The notes beneath the pieces are model-generated. The model was not told the DNA's origin, ran no database searches, and saw nothing but the letters and a program-made list of their open reading frames with translations. A stretch of DNA of 54,438 bases from Granulosicoccus sp. (lineage in GTDB: Bacteria > Pseudomonadota > Gammaproteobacteria > Granulosicoccales > Granulosicoccaceae). Shown one piece after another: positions 45,115 through 54,313 of the stretch. The stretch is from assembly GCA_020627685.1 (NCBI GenBank), contig JAHDGK010000034.1:1-54438 (forward strand), in the 5' to 3' direction. The translations under genes were made by a program, and so were the position numbers. How positions within the stretch are numbered: the first letter of the stretch is position 1; the number at the start of each line of letters is the position of its first letter.

Positions 45115-47187
45115 ATGCGAGAGAGTGAACGATCGACCTACAGCGTATTGTTCGAGCCTGTAAACATTGGGCCGGTTACCGCGCCAAACCGGTTTTATCA
45201 AGTACCCCATTGCACAGGCATGGGATATCGCTTTCCTCGCACAGAGGCAAAACTTCGCGGGATGAAAGCGGAAGGTGGTTGGGGCGTCGTCTCAACCCAA
45301 GAGACAGAGATTCACGCCTCCTCAGATCTGACACCTGCCAACGAAGGGCGTCTTTGGGATGAGCGTGATATACCCGCTTTAAGACTGATGACGGAGGCTG
45401 TGCATGAGCACGGTAGTTTGGCGGCTATTCAGCTGGTTCATAACGGCTTGCATAGCACTAATCGCTATAGTCGAGAGATCCCCATTGCACCTTCAGCAGC
45501 AATCGTCGATCAAAACGATCCTGTACAAGCGCGGGAGATGTCAGTCTCCGATATCAACACGTTTAAACAGTGGCATAGGGATGCTGCGCTACGTGCAAAA
45601 TCAGCAGGCTTTGATATCGTCTACGTCTATGCTGGGCACGATATGTCCTTGCTGCAGCATTTTTTGCTTCAAAGGCATAATCATCGCAGCGATCAATACG
45701 GCGGATCTTTCACTAATCGTTTGCGTCTGTTCAAGGAAGTCATTGCAGAAACACGCGATGCTGTTGGCGACACATGCGCTGTAGCTGTAAGACTCGCCGT
45801 TGACGAACTTCTAGGCGAGGAGGGGTTGCAGCATGATGGTGAAGCCCGGGACATCATAGAAGCTCTTGCAGAAGAACCCGACCTGTGGGATGTGAACTTA
45901 TCCGATTGGTCTAACGATAGTCAGACATCCCGTTTCTCTGAAGAAGGTTATCAGGAGCGGTACACCTCATTTGTTAAAAGCGTTACGACGAAACCGGTTG
46001 TGGGTGTTGGACGATATACCTCTCCGGACACCATGCTCAGGTTAGTAAAGTCCGGGCATCTAGATTTTATAGGCGCAGCGCGTCCCTCTATCGCTGATCC
46101 CTTTCTACCCAAAAAAATAGAGGAAGGACGCGTAGAAGATATTCGAGAGTGTATTGGTTGCAATATTTGTATAACCGGCGATAACACCAACGTTCCAATG
46201 CGATGTACTCAGAACCCGGCTGTCGGGGAAGAGTGGCGACGCGACTGGCACCCCGAGTACATTCGTAAGCTTAAGGCACCGGAGGACTATCTGGTCATTG
46301 GTGGAGGACCATCGGGTTTAGAAGCCGCCAGAGCATTAGTGCAGCGCGGCGCACAAGTGATCCTTGCAGAGGCTTCCGAGCAGTGGGGTGGTCGAGTGAC
46401 GCTTGAAAGTCAACTTCCCGGTTTGGCGGTTTGGTCGCGAGTGCGTGACTGGCGTTTACATCAATTGCAGCAGCAAGCCAATGCACAGCTTTACTTGCAA
46501 AGTCCATTAACTGCAGAAGATGTTTTGAGCTATCAAATTCCAAACGTTGTGTTGGCAACAGGATCTTCCTGGCGCCGAGATGGAGTAGGGCGCGCGAACA
46601 GACGCCCCATAGCTCAACTTGTGCCCGAGCGAGTGTTGACTCCTGACGATTTAATGAAACAAGGGGTTGACGCTATAAAGCACGAAGGTCCTGTTGCAGT
46701 GTTTGACGATGACCGGTTTTACTTAGCCAGTGTACTTGCCGAGCAGTTGGTAATCGCAGGGTATGATGTTATCTATGTGACGCCATCGCCAATCGCTGCC
46801 GCCTGGACTGAGCAAACCTTAGAGCAAGAGCGAATTCAAAAGCGTCTTATCGATTTAAATGTGAAGCTCTTGTTATCCCATAACGTTGCCTCAATGAGCG
46901 ATGATAGTTTAAGCGTGAGTTGTACGTATACGGGTAGAGTCACTGAGCTTTCAGTTGCAACTCTTGTCTTGGTGACGTCTAGAACTTCGAACGATACGCT
47001 TTGGCAGGATTTATCAGCGAAACAGGAACACTGGAAAGCTGCAGGTATCAACCGTGTGGATCGAATCGGTGATTGCTATTCACCGGGATTAATAGCAACG
47101 GCTGTTCAGGCAGGCTTTGCTTACGCACAAAACGTGGATGCCACTGAAGCGCCGTTGGTGCGTAGAGAAGACATCTCTCTGTTATGA
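45115..47187 (+). CDS. FMN/4Fe-4S amine dehydrogenase (trimethylamine/histamine dehydrogenase family)
   Basis: This 690-residue protein has an FMN barrel (1-370), a 4Fe-4S cluster and a C-terminal ADP/FAD-like domain (VIGGGPSGLEAARAL near 394). RFYQVPHCTGMG gives Cys33, which in trimethylamine dehydrogenase bonds covalently to FMN. Tyr172 and His175 (VYVYAGHDM) and the cluster Cys346, 349, 352 and 364 are kept. The aromatic cage is not: the position of Trp355 is Asp356 and that of Tyr60 is Glu63. Asp there recalls histamine dehydrogenase, so a primary amine is more likely than trimethylamine. It overlaps the AnmK-like gene by 4 bases. Confidence 0.85.
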   Translation: MRESERSTYSVLFEPVNIGPVTAPNRFYQVPHCTGMGYRFPRTEAKLRGMKAEGGWGVVSTQETEIHASSDLTPANEGRLWDERDIPALRLMTEAVHEHGSLAAIQLVHNGLHSTNRYSREIPIAPSAAIVDQNDPVQAREMSVSDINTFKQWHRDAALRAKSAGFDIVYVYAGHDMSLLQHFLLQRHNHRSDQYGGSFTNRLRLFKEVIAETRDAVGDTCAVAVRLAVDELLGEEGLQHDGEARDIIEALAEEPDLWDVNLSDWSNDSQTSRFSEEGYQERYTSFVKSVTTKPVVGVGRYTSPDTMLRLVKSGHLDFIGAARPSIADPFLPKKIEEGRVEDIRECIGCNICITGDNTNVPMRCTQNPAVGEEWRRDWHPEYIRKLKAPEDYLVIGGGPSGLEAARALVQRGAQVILAEASEQWGGRVTLESQLPGLAVWSRVRDWRLHQLQQQANAQLYLQSPLTAEDVLSYQIPNVVLATGSSWRRDGVGRANRRPIAQLVPERVLTPDDLMKQGVDAIKHEGPVAVFDDDRFYLASVLAEQLVIAGYDVIYVTPSPIAAAWTEQTLEQERIQKRLIDLNVKLLLSHNVASMSDDSLSVSCTYTGRVTELSVATLVLVTSRTSNDTLWQDLSAKQEHWKAAGINRVDRIGDCYSPGLIATAVQAGFAYAQNVDATEAPLVRREDISLL

Positions 47188-48362
47188 GTGACAATGGCGC
47201 TTTCAACGCAGGCCCCCTTCATGAGCCCATCTGGGCAGTAGGCTTAATGACTGGCACGGTGCTGGATGGACAAATTGATGTTGCGTTAGTTAAGACTGAC
47301 GGACAATCGATTGCAGAGTTTGGTGAGTACGCTTTGCGTCCTTATCAGCCGGAAACGGTTGAACTGTTAAGAGAGGCTTTGCAAGAAGCTCTTGTGTGGC
47401 AGTTTAAAGGGCCACTTCCGGCAATTTTCACCGAGGTAGAAAAGAGACTCACTGAAGAACAATCGGACGCAGTGTCTTGGTTGGTAAACAAAGCCGGTTT
47501 AAGCCACAGCGATATAGGTGCCATCGGTTTTCATGGTCAAACCGTGCTTCACCGGGCACCTGTAGAAGGTGTTCTTGGTGCAACATGCCAGTTGGGTGAT
47601 GGCGCTCTTATGGCGAAGCGTTTGGGTATATCGGTAGTCAATGATTTTCGGTCTGCTGATATGCGACACGGCGGGCAAGGCGCTCCCTTGTGTGGCATTT
47701 ATCATCAAGCTTTATTAAGGGGCTTAGATGCTAGCGGTAAAACGGCCGTACTCAACTTAGGAGGTATTGGAAACATTAGCTATTGGGATGGCGATGAGCT
47801 TTTAATTGCCTTCGATACCGGGCCTGCCAATGCACCAATCAACGATCTGGTTCGTGAATATGGTCTAGGTGATATGGACAAAGACGGTGCCCTGGCTGCG
47901 GCCGGTCACGTCAATGAAGTGAAGCTGCAAACACTACTACAGCATCCCTATTTTGAAGCTCCGTATCCTAAGTCTCTCGATCGATTCGATTTCCCTTGGA
48001 CACTGGCCAATGAAGAATCCCCTGAAGATGGAGCAGCATTGCTAACCGCATTATGTGCAGCTGCTGTGGGCAAAGCGTTGGATAGTCTACCGGGTAGACC
48101 TGAACGACTTATCGTGTGTGGTGGGGGTAGGCGTAATGCGAGCTTGCTCGAAGCTATTCGCCTCCGTGCTGATGTCGTTGTTGAACCTGCAGAGCATGTA
48201 GGCTGGCGGGGTGATGCTATTGAAGCGGAGTGCTTCGCTTTTTTAGCAGCCCGGAAGCTAGCCGGGTTGCCAATCAGCTTTCCCACAACTAGCGGTGTTA
48301 GTCGCGCCATGGTGGGTGGGGTGGTGCATATGAATCGAATAAAACTAAACCGTCTTACATAA
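47184..48362 (+). CDS. anmK: Anhydro-N-acetylmuramic acid kinase family (AnmK-like)
   Basis: This 392-residue sugar kinase has AVGLMTGTVLDGQIDVAL, GFHGQTVLHRAP, VNDFRSADMRHGGQGAPL (catalytic Asp) and LNLGGIGNISYW, then FDTGPANAPINDL. AnmK phosphorylates and opens anhydroMurNAc in murein recycling. The first motif has one extra residue (DGQIDVAL against the usual DGIDVAL), and its operon partner is an amine dehydrogenase rather than a murein gene. It may be a divergent member with another substrate. Confidence 0.82.
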   Translation: MSDNGAFNAGPLHEPIWAVGLMTGTVLDGQIDVALVKTDGQSIAEFGEYALRPYQPETVELLREALQEALVWQFKGPLPAIFTEVEKRLTEEQSDAVSWLVNKAGLSHSDIGAIGFHGQTVLHRAPVEGVLGATCQLGDGALMAKRLGISVVNDFRSADMRHGGQGAPLCGIYHQALLRGLDASGKTAVLNLGGIGNISYWDGDELLIAFDTGPANAPINDLVREYGLGDMDKDGALAAAGHVNEVKLQTLLQHPYFEAPYPKSLDRFDFPWTLANEESPEDGAALLTALCAAAVGKALDSLPGRPERLIVCGGGRRNASLLEAIRLRADVVVEPAEHVGWRGDAIEAECFAFLAARKLAGLPISFPTTSGVSRAMVGGVVHMNRIKLNRLT

Positions 48363-48665
48363 GGCTTCAGATTAACTTGAAACTTACCAGAGGCTTTCGG
48401 CCAAAATCGGATTTAAAATCTGCTAGGTGGCAAGGGCGGCTTGGTACTTTAAGTGGGAGTTGCTGACTTTCGAATTGAATGAAAGCGTTATGTCAGTAAT
48501 CGGCCACTTTCAGACGTTCGTGGGTTGGTGTTGTTGGGCTCTGAAGTGACATTGAACCTAAGGAAAAGGATACTCAGGCAGCAGCCATTGACCGCTGCAG
48601 CATTTAAATGTACTGATTAAAGCTAGCGCAAAGAACTTGCTCATTGTCCTCGGCTAATAAATATT
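48363..48665. other. 303-base gap without a visible gene
   Basis: Between the AnmK-like gene and the AraC gene I see no open frame with coding character, no strong terminator and no RNA gene. The sequence is AT-richer than the genes to the left and marks the beginning of the accessory-looking end. Confidence 0.5.
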
Positions 48666-49592
48666 TCACAAGCGGGCAGTTGACCTGTCGTTGCTCGGAG
48701 ATGTTGTGAATCTCCTCGAATACTCGCGGCTGAATTGAGCAGGGCTATCATATCCAACATCATACCCAATCATCGCAATTGGCCTGTTACCGTCCCGGAC
48801 AAATGTTCGCGCTTTTAGTAAACGTAACTCTTTTATATATGCCAATGGACTCATTCCAGTAACTGCTTTAAAGTGTATATGTAGTGCAGATTTACTCATT
48901 CCGATGGTTTCAGCTAGTTCCGATATCGACAGATTCGTACTCAAGTTGTCGCTCATTAGCTTTATTACCTGTGCTATCTGGTTGGCTTTTTTATCTTGCC
49001 ACATGAGATGGGCTAATCGTGGCCCTAGGGACGAATGAAGCAATCGGATATGTATTTCATCTTCAATCAAAGGGGCTATCGAAGAAGCGATATCCATCTC
49101 TTCGTCAAGTGCAAGTAGACGACCAATTGAGGATTGCAATGGTGAGTCAACAGGATGGCATGATAATGCTGCGTTTGCATAATCAAATTTCTTGGCGTTC
49201 AAGGGTTCGTAAAAACGACCAAGCTTTTCTCGATCTAAAGGCAATATGACAGAAATATATGGATTGGTTTTGGAAGCTTCAACGATTTGACTCACCACTG
49301 GCAACTGGTGGCTGACAAGAATCATTTGGCTCACCGAACAAATGACTTTATGGTTCCCGGCAGACACTTCTTTAGCACCTTGCAAAACAATGCAAATCAG
49401 TGGCTGGTAAACGGTTGATTCAATCGGCGAGGTTTGAGACCAGTGGGCTAGCACGATCTCGCTATAGTCGAATCGAATGATCCTTTCATGTTGCGGTCTT
49501 TTGTCGGCGCATCTTTGGGCAATCTTCTTAATTGAAACTGTTTCCACACCTGATTCTCTTTCAATTCGACTGAGGTCATTATTATGAGCCAC
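48666..49592 (-). CDS. AraC-type transcriptional regulator
   Basis: This is a 308-residue protein with an AraC_N cupin-like domain (about 35-195; VYQPLICIVLQGAKEVSAGN) and two C-terminal HTH motifs (TNLSISELAETIGMSKSALHIHF and PIAMIGYDVGYDSPAQFSREYSRRF). This subclass usually sits next to, and controls, oxidoreductases. It is divergent from the Tat-leader SDR gene, which is the likely target. An AATAAT-GG-ATTATT dyad lies in the spacer at 49622-49635. Confidence 0.9.
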   Translation of the reverse strand: MAHNNDLSRIERESGVETVSIKKIAQRCADKRPQHERIIRFDYSEIVLAHWSQTSPIESTVYQPLICIVLQGAKEVSAGNHKVICSVSQMILVSHQLPVVSQIVEASKTNPYISVILPLDREKLGRFYEPLNAKKFDYANAALSCHPVDSPLQSSIGRLLALDEEMDIASSIAPLIEDEIHIRLLHSSLGPRLAHLMWQDKKANQIAQVIKLMSDNLSTNLSISELAETIGMSKSALHIHFKAVTGMSPLAYIKELRLLKARTFVRDGNRPIAMIGYDVGYDSPAQFSREYSRRFTTSPSNDRSTARL

Positions 49593-49765
49593 AAAAATTG
49601 CGAAATATAATTTAAATCCTAAATAATGGATTATTATGCAAGAATATCGGACTTTTATGATAGTTAATTGGCCATAAATGGGATTAAATATCTCTCCTAC
49701 GGACAGTCTTTAACGCAAAGATGGTTCTGTTCAATCAAGGTTTATTTACTAGTGAGAGATCAAAA

Positions 49766-50740
49766 ATGAAAGAAGGTCAAGATTGGTCAATCCGTGAAAA
49801 TCAATTGGAAAACACAAGTCGAAGAACAGCGTTGCTGAGTGGAGCCGCAGGGTCGATCGCAGCAGTAGGAATGCTAGGCATTTCTCAAGCATCAGATTCT
49901 TTCGATCAACCAATTGTCAAGGATATGGAAGGAAAAACCGCCTTTATTACAGGTGGCGCGCGCGGCATTGGATTGGCATCTGCGGAGGTGTTAGCGCAGG
50001 CGGGAGCTAACATCGTTATTTTCGATATTGCTGAAAACATCGATCAAGTGCCTTACAACCTGGCAACGGCAGCAGATATGCAAAGTGCTAAAGCTCGAAT
50101 CGAATCCTATGGGGTAGACTGTCTCACCGTTCAGGGTGATGTTCGAGATCGCGTTGCCTTAAAAGATGCAGTTACCAAAACTATTGCACGATTTGGCTCT
50201 CTGGATCATGTTTTAGCCAATGCGGGTATTACTCAGGTAGGTCCAATCGAAGCGTTAGGTGCTGATTACAATCAGGCTGTTGTGGATATCAATATCCTCG
50301 GCGTCGTCAACACAATTGGCGCAGTTGTACCAGTGATGCGCGATCAAAAATCGGGCAGCATCGTAGCCATCTCTTCGATACTTGGTCGCAGATCCAATGA
50401 GTGGTATTCGGTTTACGGTGCGAGCAAGTGGGCAGTAATCGGTCTGGCTAAATCGGCTGCTCTGACATTAGCACCTCATGGTGCGACATGTAATGTTTTG
50501 TGTCCTACGCTGGTTGATACGCCACTGGCCAGATCACTTATTCCCGCTTTTAGTCCCCAAAATCCAACGTGGGAAGCAGTGGAAGAAATCATGAGTGGTC
50601 TCAATCCTTTGCCGATTTCAGTACTAGAGCCAAAACAGGTTGCACAGATGGTTAAATTCTTCGCAAGCGACAGTGCCAAGCATATCACTGGTGAGGTGTT
50701 TAACCTTGATGCAGGTGCATTGGCAGAAGCCACTGTTTAA
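49766..50740 (+). CDS. SDR oxidoreductase with Tat-type leader
   Basis: This is a 324-residue protein from ATG 49766, preceded by GAGAG. The leader has SRRTALLSGAAGSIAAVGML, a twin-Arg followed by a hydrophobic stretch ending near AS-DSFD, so export by Tat is plausible. The SDR core follows: TGGARGIG, NAGITQ, AISSILG and YGASK. Conserved end FNLDAGALAEATV. Most SDRs are cytoplasmic, so a leader is unusual. Substrate unknown. Confidence 0.82.
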   Translation: MKEGQDWSIRENQLENTSRRTALLSGAAGSIAAVGMLGISQASDSFDQPIVKDMEGKTAFITGGARGIGLASAEVLAQAGANIVIFDIAENIDQVPYNLATAADMQSAKARIESYGVDCLTVQGDVRDRVALKDAVTKTIARFGSLDHVLANAGITQVGPIEALGADYNQAVVDINILGVVNTIGAVVPVMRDQKSGSIVAISSILGRRSNEWYSVYGASKWAVIGLAKSAALTLAPHGATCNVLCPTLVDTPLARSLIPAFSPQNPTWEAVEEIMSGLNPLPISVLEPKQVAQMVKFFASDSAKHITGEVFNLDAGALAEATV

Positions 50741-50844
50741 TGGATGATTGGGCTAGTAGAGACTCTGCTGATCTAATTCATTTGGTTGTAATGTACATAG
50801 CCAACTAATTCATGCTGTAACTTATTTAATCAATGGTCAATTGA

Positions 50845-51657
50845 ATGAAAACAATTTTAATTACCGGCGCGTCTTCAGGCATAGGAAAAACGACTGCCGA
50901 GTTGTTCCAATCCAAAGGATGGAATGTTGTCGCAACCATGCGAAATCCGGGAGCGGGGGCTGATTTAGCCCAACACGAGTCAACTTTAGTAACTCGATTG
51001 GATGTCACAGACTCCGATTCAACTCTGGATGCTGTGCAGGAAGCGGTAAATCGATTCGGTTCGATAGATGTTTTGCTTAACAATGCAGGCTACGGGGCCT
51101 ACGGCCCACTTGAAGCATTTTCCATGGACAGAATCGAACGTCAGTTCGATACCAATGTCATTGGGCTTATGTCTGTGACCAAAGCAGTTCTACCACACAT
51201 GCGTGCAGCGAAATTCGGAATCATTGTTAATATTTCGTCAATTGGCGGAAAAATGACCTTTCCGCTTGGCTCCTTGTATCACGGGTCTAAGTTTGCTGTC
51301 GAGGGTATTTCTGAAGCCCTTCACTTTGAACTGGAACCGCTCGGTATCAAGGTGAAAATAGTTGAACCCGGTATGATTAATACTGATTTTGGCGGGCGTT
51401 CTTTCGATTTTGAAATGGGAACAGAATTGCCTGATTATCAACCTGCAATCGAAGGTATGCAAAAAGCCATGGGACACTATGCTGCAAACTCCTCATCTCC
51501 CGATGTTGTGTCGAATGTGATCTGGAGCGCTGTTAGCGATGGCTCGTCAAAGTTACGTTATCGAGCAGGAGATGACGCAAATGTTTTGCTGGATGCGCGC
51601 AAAAAGATGGATGACGATACGTTTATTGGTGAGATGAAAAAGAATATGGGTTGGTAG
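50845..51657 (+). CDS. SDR-family oxidoreductase
   Basis: This 270-residue short-chain dehydrogenase has TGASSGIG, NVVATMRNPG (basic residue suggesting NADP(H)), NNAGYGAYGPLEAF, NISSIGGK and YHGSK. The first part up to PGMINTDF fits the family of many AraC-linked SDRs. It follows the Tat-leader SDR by 104 bases on the same strand and may be co-regulated by the AraC protein. Substrate unknown. Confidence 0.88.
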   Translation: MKTILITGASSGIGKTTAELFQSKGWNVVATMRNPGAGADLAQHESTLVTRLDVTDSDSTLDAVQEAVNRFGSIDVLLNNAGYGAYGPLEAFSMDRIERQFDTNVIGLMSVTKAVLPHMRAAKFGIIVNISSIGGKMTFPLGSLYHGSKFAVEGISEALHFELEPLGIKVKIVEPGMINTDFGGRSFDFEMGTELPDYQPAIEGMQKAMGHYAANSSSPDVVSNVIWSAVSDGSSKLRYRAGDDANVLLDARKKMDDDTFIGEMKKNMGW

Positions 51658-51757
51658 AAACACATTTATTTAACATCGACGAGTGTTCTTTTTGAAGCTT
51701 TTCGACGGAATGTATGCAGTAACCGGAAGAATTATGTATATCTGTTTTGGGCGGCGA

Positions 51758-51883
51758 AAATACGCGTATTGTTGAAATCGTAAACCAAGTACAGACATTT
51801 ACACTTTTTAAGCTGACGTTACCCAAGTGTCGTTCCCCTCCAAGCTAGCCACCATAAAGTCGATAAGTTTACGCGTCAGTTTT
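51758..51883. repeat. Direct repeat, copy A (LysR gene tail)
   Basis: 126 bases match 54314-54438 with about seven differences including one indel; the last 50 bases are identical. It starts with palindrome AATACGCGTATT and covers the last 25 codons of a LysR gene on the minus strand. Confidence 0.85.
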
Positions 51884-52185
51884 TTCTGGGTGCTGCTGTC
51901 TGGCCACAACGCACAAATACCCATTGCCGGTGGTGTCCATTGCGGCAGTATGCTGTCAAGCTCCCCGCGTTCTAACTCTTGTTGAACTTCATTTAGTGGC
52001 AGTATATGTACGCCTAAGCCTGCCAGTACCGCCGCTTTTTTGCCGAGTTTATTGAATTCACTTCAATACGTGTATCCACCGGTTCAAATTGCGCAAGCTC
52101 ATCTCCAAATAGCTGAGCTCTAACAGCGAATTGTGGTCGGCCAAGTGAAATAGCGTATGGCAGAAGCAACGAGCCTTGGCTGCGT
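51808..52185 (-). pseudogene. Decayed LysR-type regulator (C-terminal part)
   Basis: Minus-strand translation gives a LysR effector-domain end: KKAAVLAGLGVHILPL, LERGELDSILPQWTPPAMG and ALWPDSSTQKKLTRKLIDFM to the stop at 51808. At about 52060 the frame shifts; the upstream part continues in another frame as LGRPQFAVRAQLFGDELAQF. Further upstream, stops appear and no HTH is found. The N-terminal half is missing, so this is a remnant. An apparently better-preserved copy of the same end begins at the right edge. Confidence 0.8.
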
Positions 52186-52316
52186 CAAGGTTTTATTCAA
52201 AGCTTGATCGTCTGGATCCGGTCATTCGCTATTCCATGAAGACAGAGGTTGAAAACCGAATATAAGTAACAAATCAATTATTACTCGAATTGCAATCGAG
52301 CATCAACATGACAGCT

Positions 52317-53339
52317 TTATACCCACCATTCATATAAGTATCCAGCTGCAAGCGATCCTAGAATGGCCAATGCGAGGTAAAGTATAAATGGCTTTAGCTT
52401 GAGAACCGGTAGAATCGCCATTGCTCCCCAAATGCTTACGACACCTCCAGAGACTAAAAACGCCATCGCTGCACCCTGAGACATACCATTTTCAATCAAG
52501 CCTCTGGCTAACGGGAGTGCTGCGTATCCATCAATGTAGGCAGGAGCCCCAATAAAAACAGCTAGAGGAATTGCCCACCATTGGTCTATCCCCACATAAG
52601 CCGCAAGTGAATCTGGTGCGAGCATCGCGTTCAGTGCATATTCCACAGTGAAAGCCGGGATTAGACAAATTAAAATAAGTCGCGTGGTGGCCCAAAATTG
52701 TTTCGAAAAGACACGAACTCTATCCGGTGATTGCCAAACCCGTGGCTCAAAACTTTGATCGTCACTGCAGCCGGAGGTATCCAGTTGCCGCACCAAACTA
52801 TTTTTACGCAGTGCGTTATTACTCCATGACTGTCGAGAGAACATTGCAGTCACAGCTCCTCCAAAAATACCTAGGCCAAAAGCTGCAACGGTTTTTCCGA
52901 TTGCAAATGACATCCCTAAAGTAGCGGCAGTTGTGGCCAGCATGGCAGGGTCAGTAATTGGTGAAGAGAGCCAGAATGCCATTATCGGAGCCAATGGAAC
53001 TCCCGCGGCCAACAGGCCCACCATCATCGGTAAAACTGTCACGCCACAAACGGGTGTGATGGCACCAATCAGCGATGCGAGCAATACCGTTCGCAACATT
53101 TTTCCTTCAAAAGCTCCCGCAACGCGCGAGTTTGCTCCGCTCGCGAGAATCCACGCGGCGACGATAATGCCAGGAATGGCAATCGGAGCGACTGATAACA
53201 ATCCCCAGAGCACAAAAACGGATACATCCAGAGCATGGTGGGGCCACGTCACCGTGATCGCTACGAGAAGGGCGACGCAACTAGTCAATAAGGCTAGTCT
53301 CCATTCTTTGCGTTCCCTGTAAAACGCTTTTTCGGCCAT
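52317..53339 (-). CDS. UPF0718/DUF318-type permease
   Basis: This is a 340-residue membrane protein from ATG 53339, preceded by AGAGGG; the open frame runs further but over the divergent LysR gene. About ten helices. AITPVCGVTVLPMMVGLL and VFIGAPAYIDGYAALPLARGL, then MSQGAAMAFLVSGG, are the family's repeated motifs (YraQ/ArsP group). ArsP members export organoarsenicals, but most members are uncharacterised. It is divergent from a LysR regulator with an 86-base spacer. Confidence 0.82.
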   Translation of the reverse strand: MAEKAFYRERKEWRLALLTSCVALLVAITVTWPHHALDVSVFVLWGLLSVAPIAIPGIIVAAWILASGANSRVAGAFEGKMLRTVLLASLIGAITPVCGVTVLPMMVGLLAAGVPLAPIMAFWLSSPITDPAMLATTAATLGMSFAIGKTVAAFGLGIFGGAVTAMFSRQSWSNNALRKNSLVRQLDTSGCSDDQSFEPRVWQSPDRVRVFSKQFWATTRLILICLIPAFTVEYALNAMLAPDSLAAYVGIDQWWAIPLAVFIGAPAYIDGYAALPLARGLIENGMSQGAAMAFLVSGGVVSIWGAMAILPVLKLKPFILYLALAILGSLAAGYLYEWWV

Positions 53340-53425
53340 ATCAAACCCTCTGTGTCCTTGCAGAGTACGGGAACTTAACGTATATATGAAACGAATAATA
53401 TTGATATCTGCCATCGATAATTCGT
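53340..53425. promoter_or_regulatory. Divergent promoter region permease / LysR
   Basis: An 86-base AT-rich spacer between the start codons. It should hold both promoters and the LysR binding site (TACGGGAACTTAACGTATAT region), but no perfect dyad is visible. Confidence 0.4.
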
Positions 53426-54289
53426 ATGGATAAGCTAGACAGCGATCTACTGCGCACCTTTCTGGCCGTGGTACAAGCAGGAAGCATTTCCGAGGGTGCT
53501 GAACGAATCCACCGCTCACAATCTGCAACCAGCATCCAAATCAAGCGATTGGAGGCACTGCTTGGACAGCAGGTTTTTGAACGACATGGTCGTGGCGTGG
53601 TACTTTGCGACGCTGGGCGCCGTCTCCTGCCGGTCGCTCATGATGTCACTTCCCGTCTCGATACGGCCTATCGAGAAATCTCTGGTACCGCCATCAAAGG
53701 CAAACTAAGACTGGGCATTCCCGATGACCACAGTCGTGAGAAACTGACTAAAATCATCGCAGAGTTTGTGCGACAACACCCAGAAGTTGAGCTCGATGTT
53801 ACCTGTGCTCAAAGCGCTCGTTTTCCAGCGGCGCTTAAGAAAGCCGAGCTGGACCTGGCTGTTTACGAAGTCAATGAACTAATGGAAAATGAAGAGCTTT
53901 TAGCAGAAGACCCGACGTGTTGGGTTTCCACCATTCGGCAAGATTTTTCAACAGATCAGAGCCTGCCGGTGGCGCTATTTGATGATGCTTGTTGGTGGCG
54001 GGATGTAGCAATCGCATCACTTAAAAAAAGAGGGCAACCGTATCGTGTTGTGTACTCCAGCCAAAGCGTGTCCGGGGTACTTGCTGCGATTCAGGCAGGC
54101 ATCGCTGTCGGGTTGTTGGGTCGTTCATCGCTTCATCCTGGGCTTACAATTGTTGATCAATCCTACGGGTTTTCAACATTGCCTATGTCCAAACTCGTCA
54201 TGGCGGCGAGCAAACGCAATAAAAGCGCCCCAATCGCCACGATGAAAACCGCGATTCGTAGTGCATTTCTTCGCGAGAGTTTATTGTGA
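53426..54289 (+). CDS. LysR-type transcriptional regulator
   Basis: This is a 287-residue LysR protein with HTH AGSISEGAERIHRSQSATSIQIKRLEALLGQQVFERHG in residues 17-54 and an effector domain with KGKLRLGIPDD and IQAGIAVGLLGRSSL. Complete and in frame. It is divergent from the permease and most likely controls it. It is not the same gene as the LysR remnant at 51808-52185; the C-termini differ. Confidence 0.9.
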   Translation: MDKLDSDLLRTFLAVVQAGSISEGAERIHRSQSATSIQIKRLEALLGQQVFERHGRGVVLCDAGRRLLPVAHDVTSRLDTAYREISGTAIKGKLRLGIPDDHSREKLTKIIAEFVRQHPEVELDVTCAQSARFPAALKKAELDLAVYEVNELMENEELLAEDPTCWVSTIRQDFSTDQSLPVALFDDACWWRDVAIASLKKRGQPYRVVYSSQSVSGVLAAIQAGIAVGLLGRSSLHPGLTIVDQSYGFSTLPMSKLVMAASKRNKSAPIATMKTAIRSAFLRESLL

Positions 54290-54313
54290 ATGTATGCAAA
54301 GGGCACTAAGCGG

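Noticed and set aside
48363-48665. Hidden small gene or RNA in the gap after the AnmK-like gene
   Set aside because: No frame with a start, ribosome site and coding character, and no strong structure was found.
53340-53528. N-terminal extension of the permease
   Set aside because: It would overlap the divergent LysR gene and has Arg/Cys-rich non-family sequence. ATG 53339 with AGAGGG is better.
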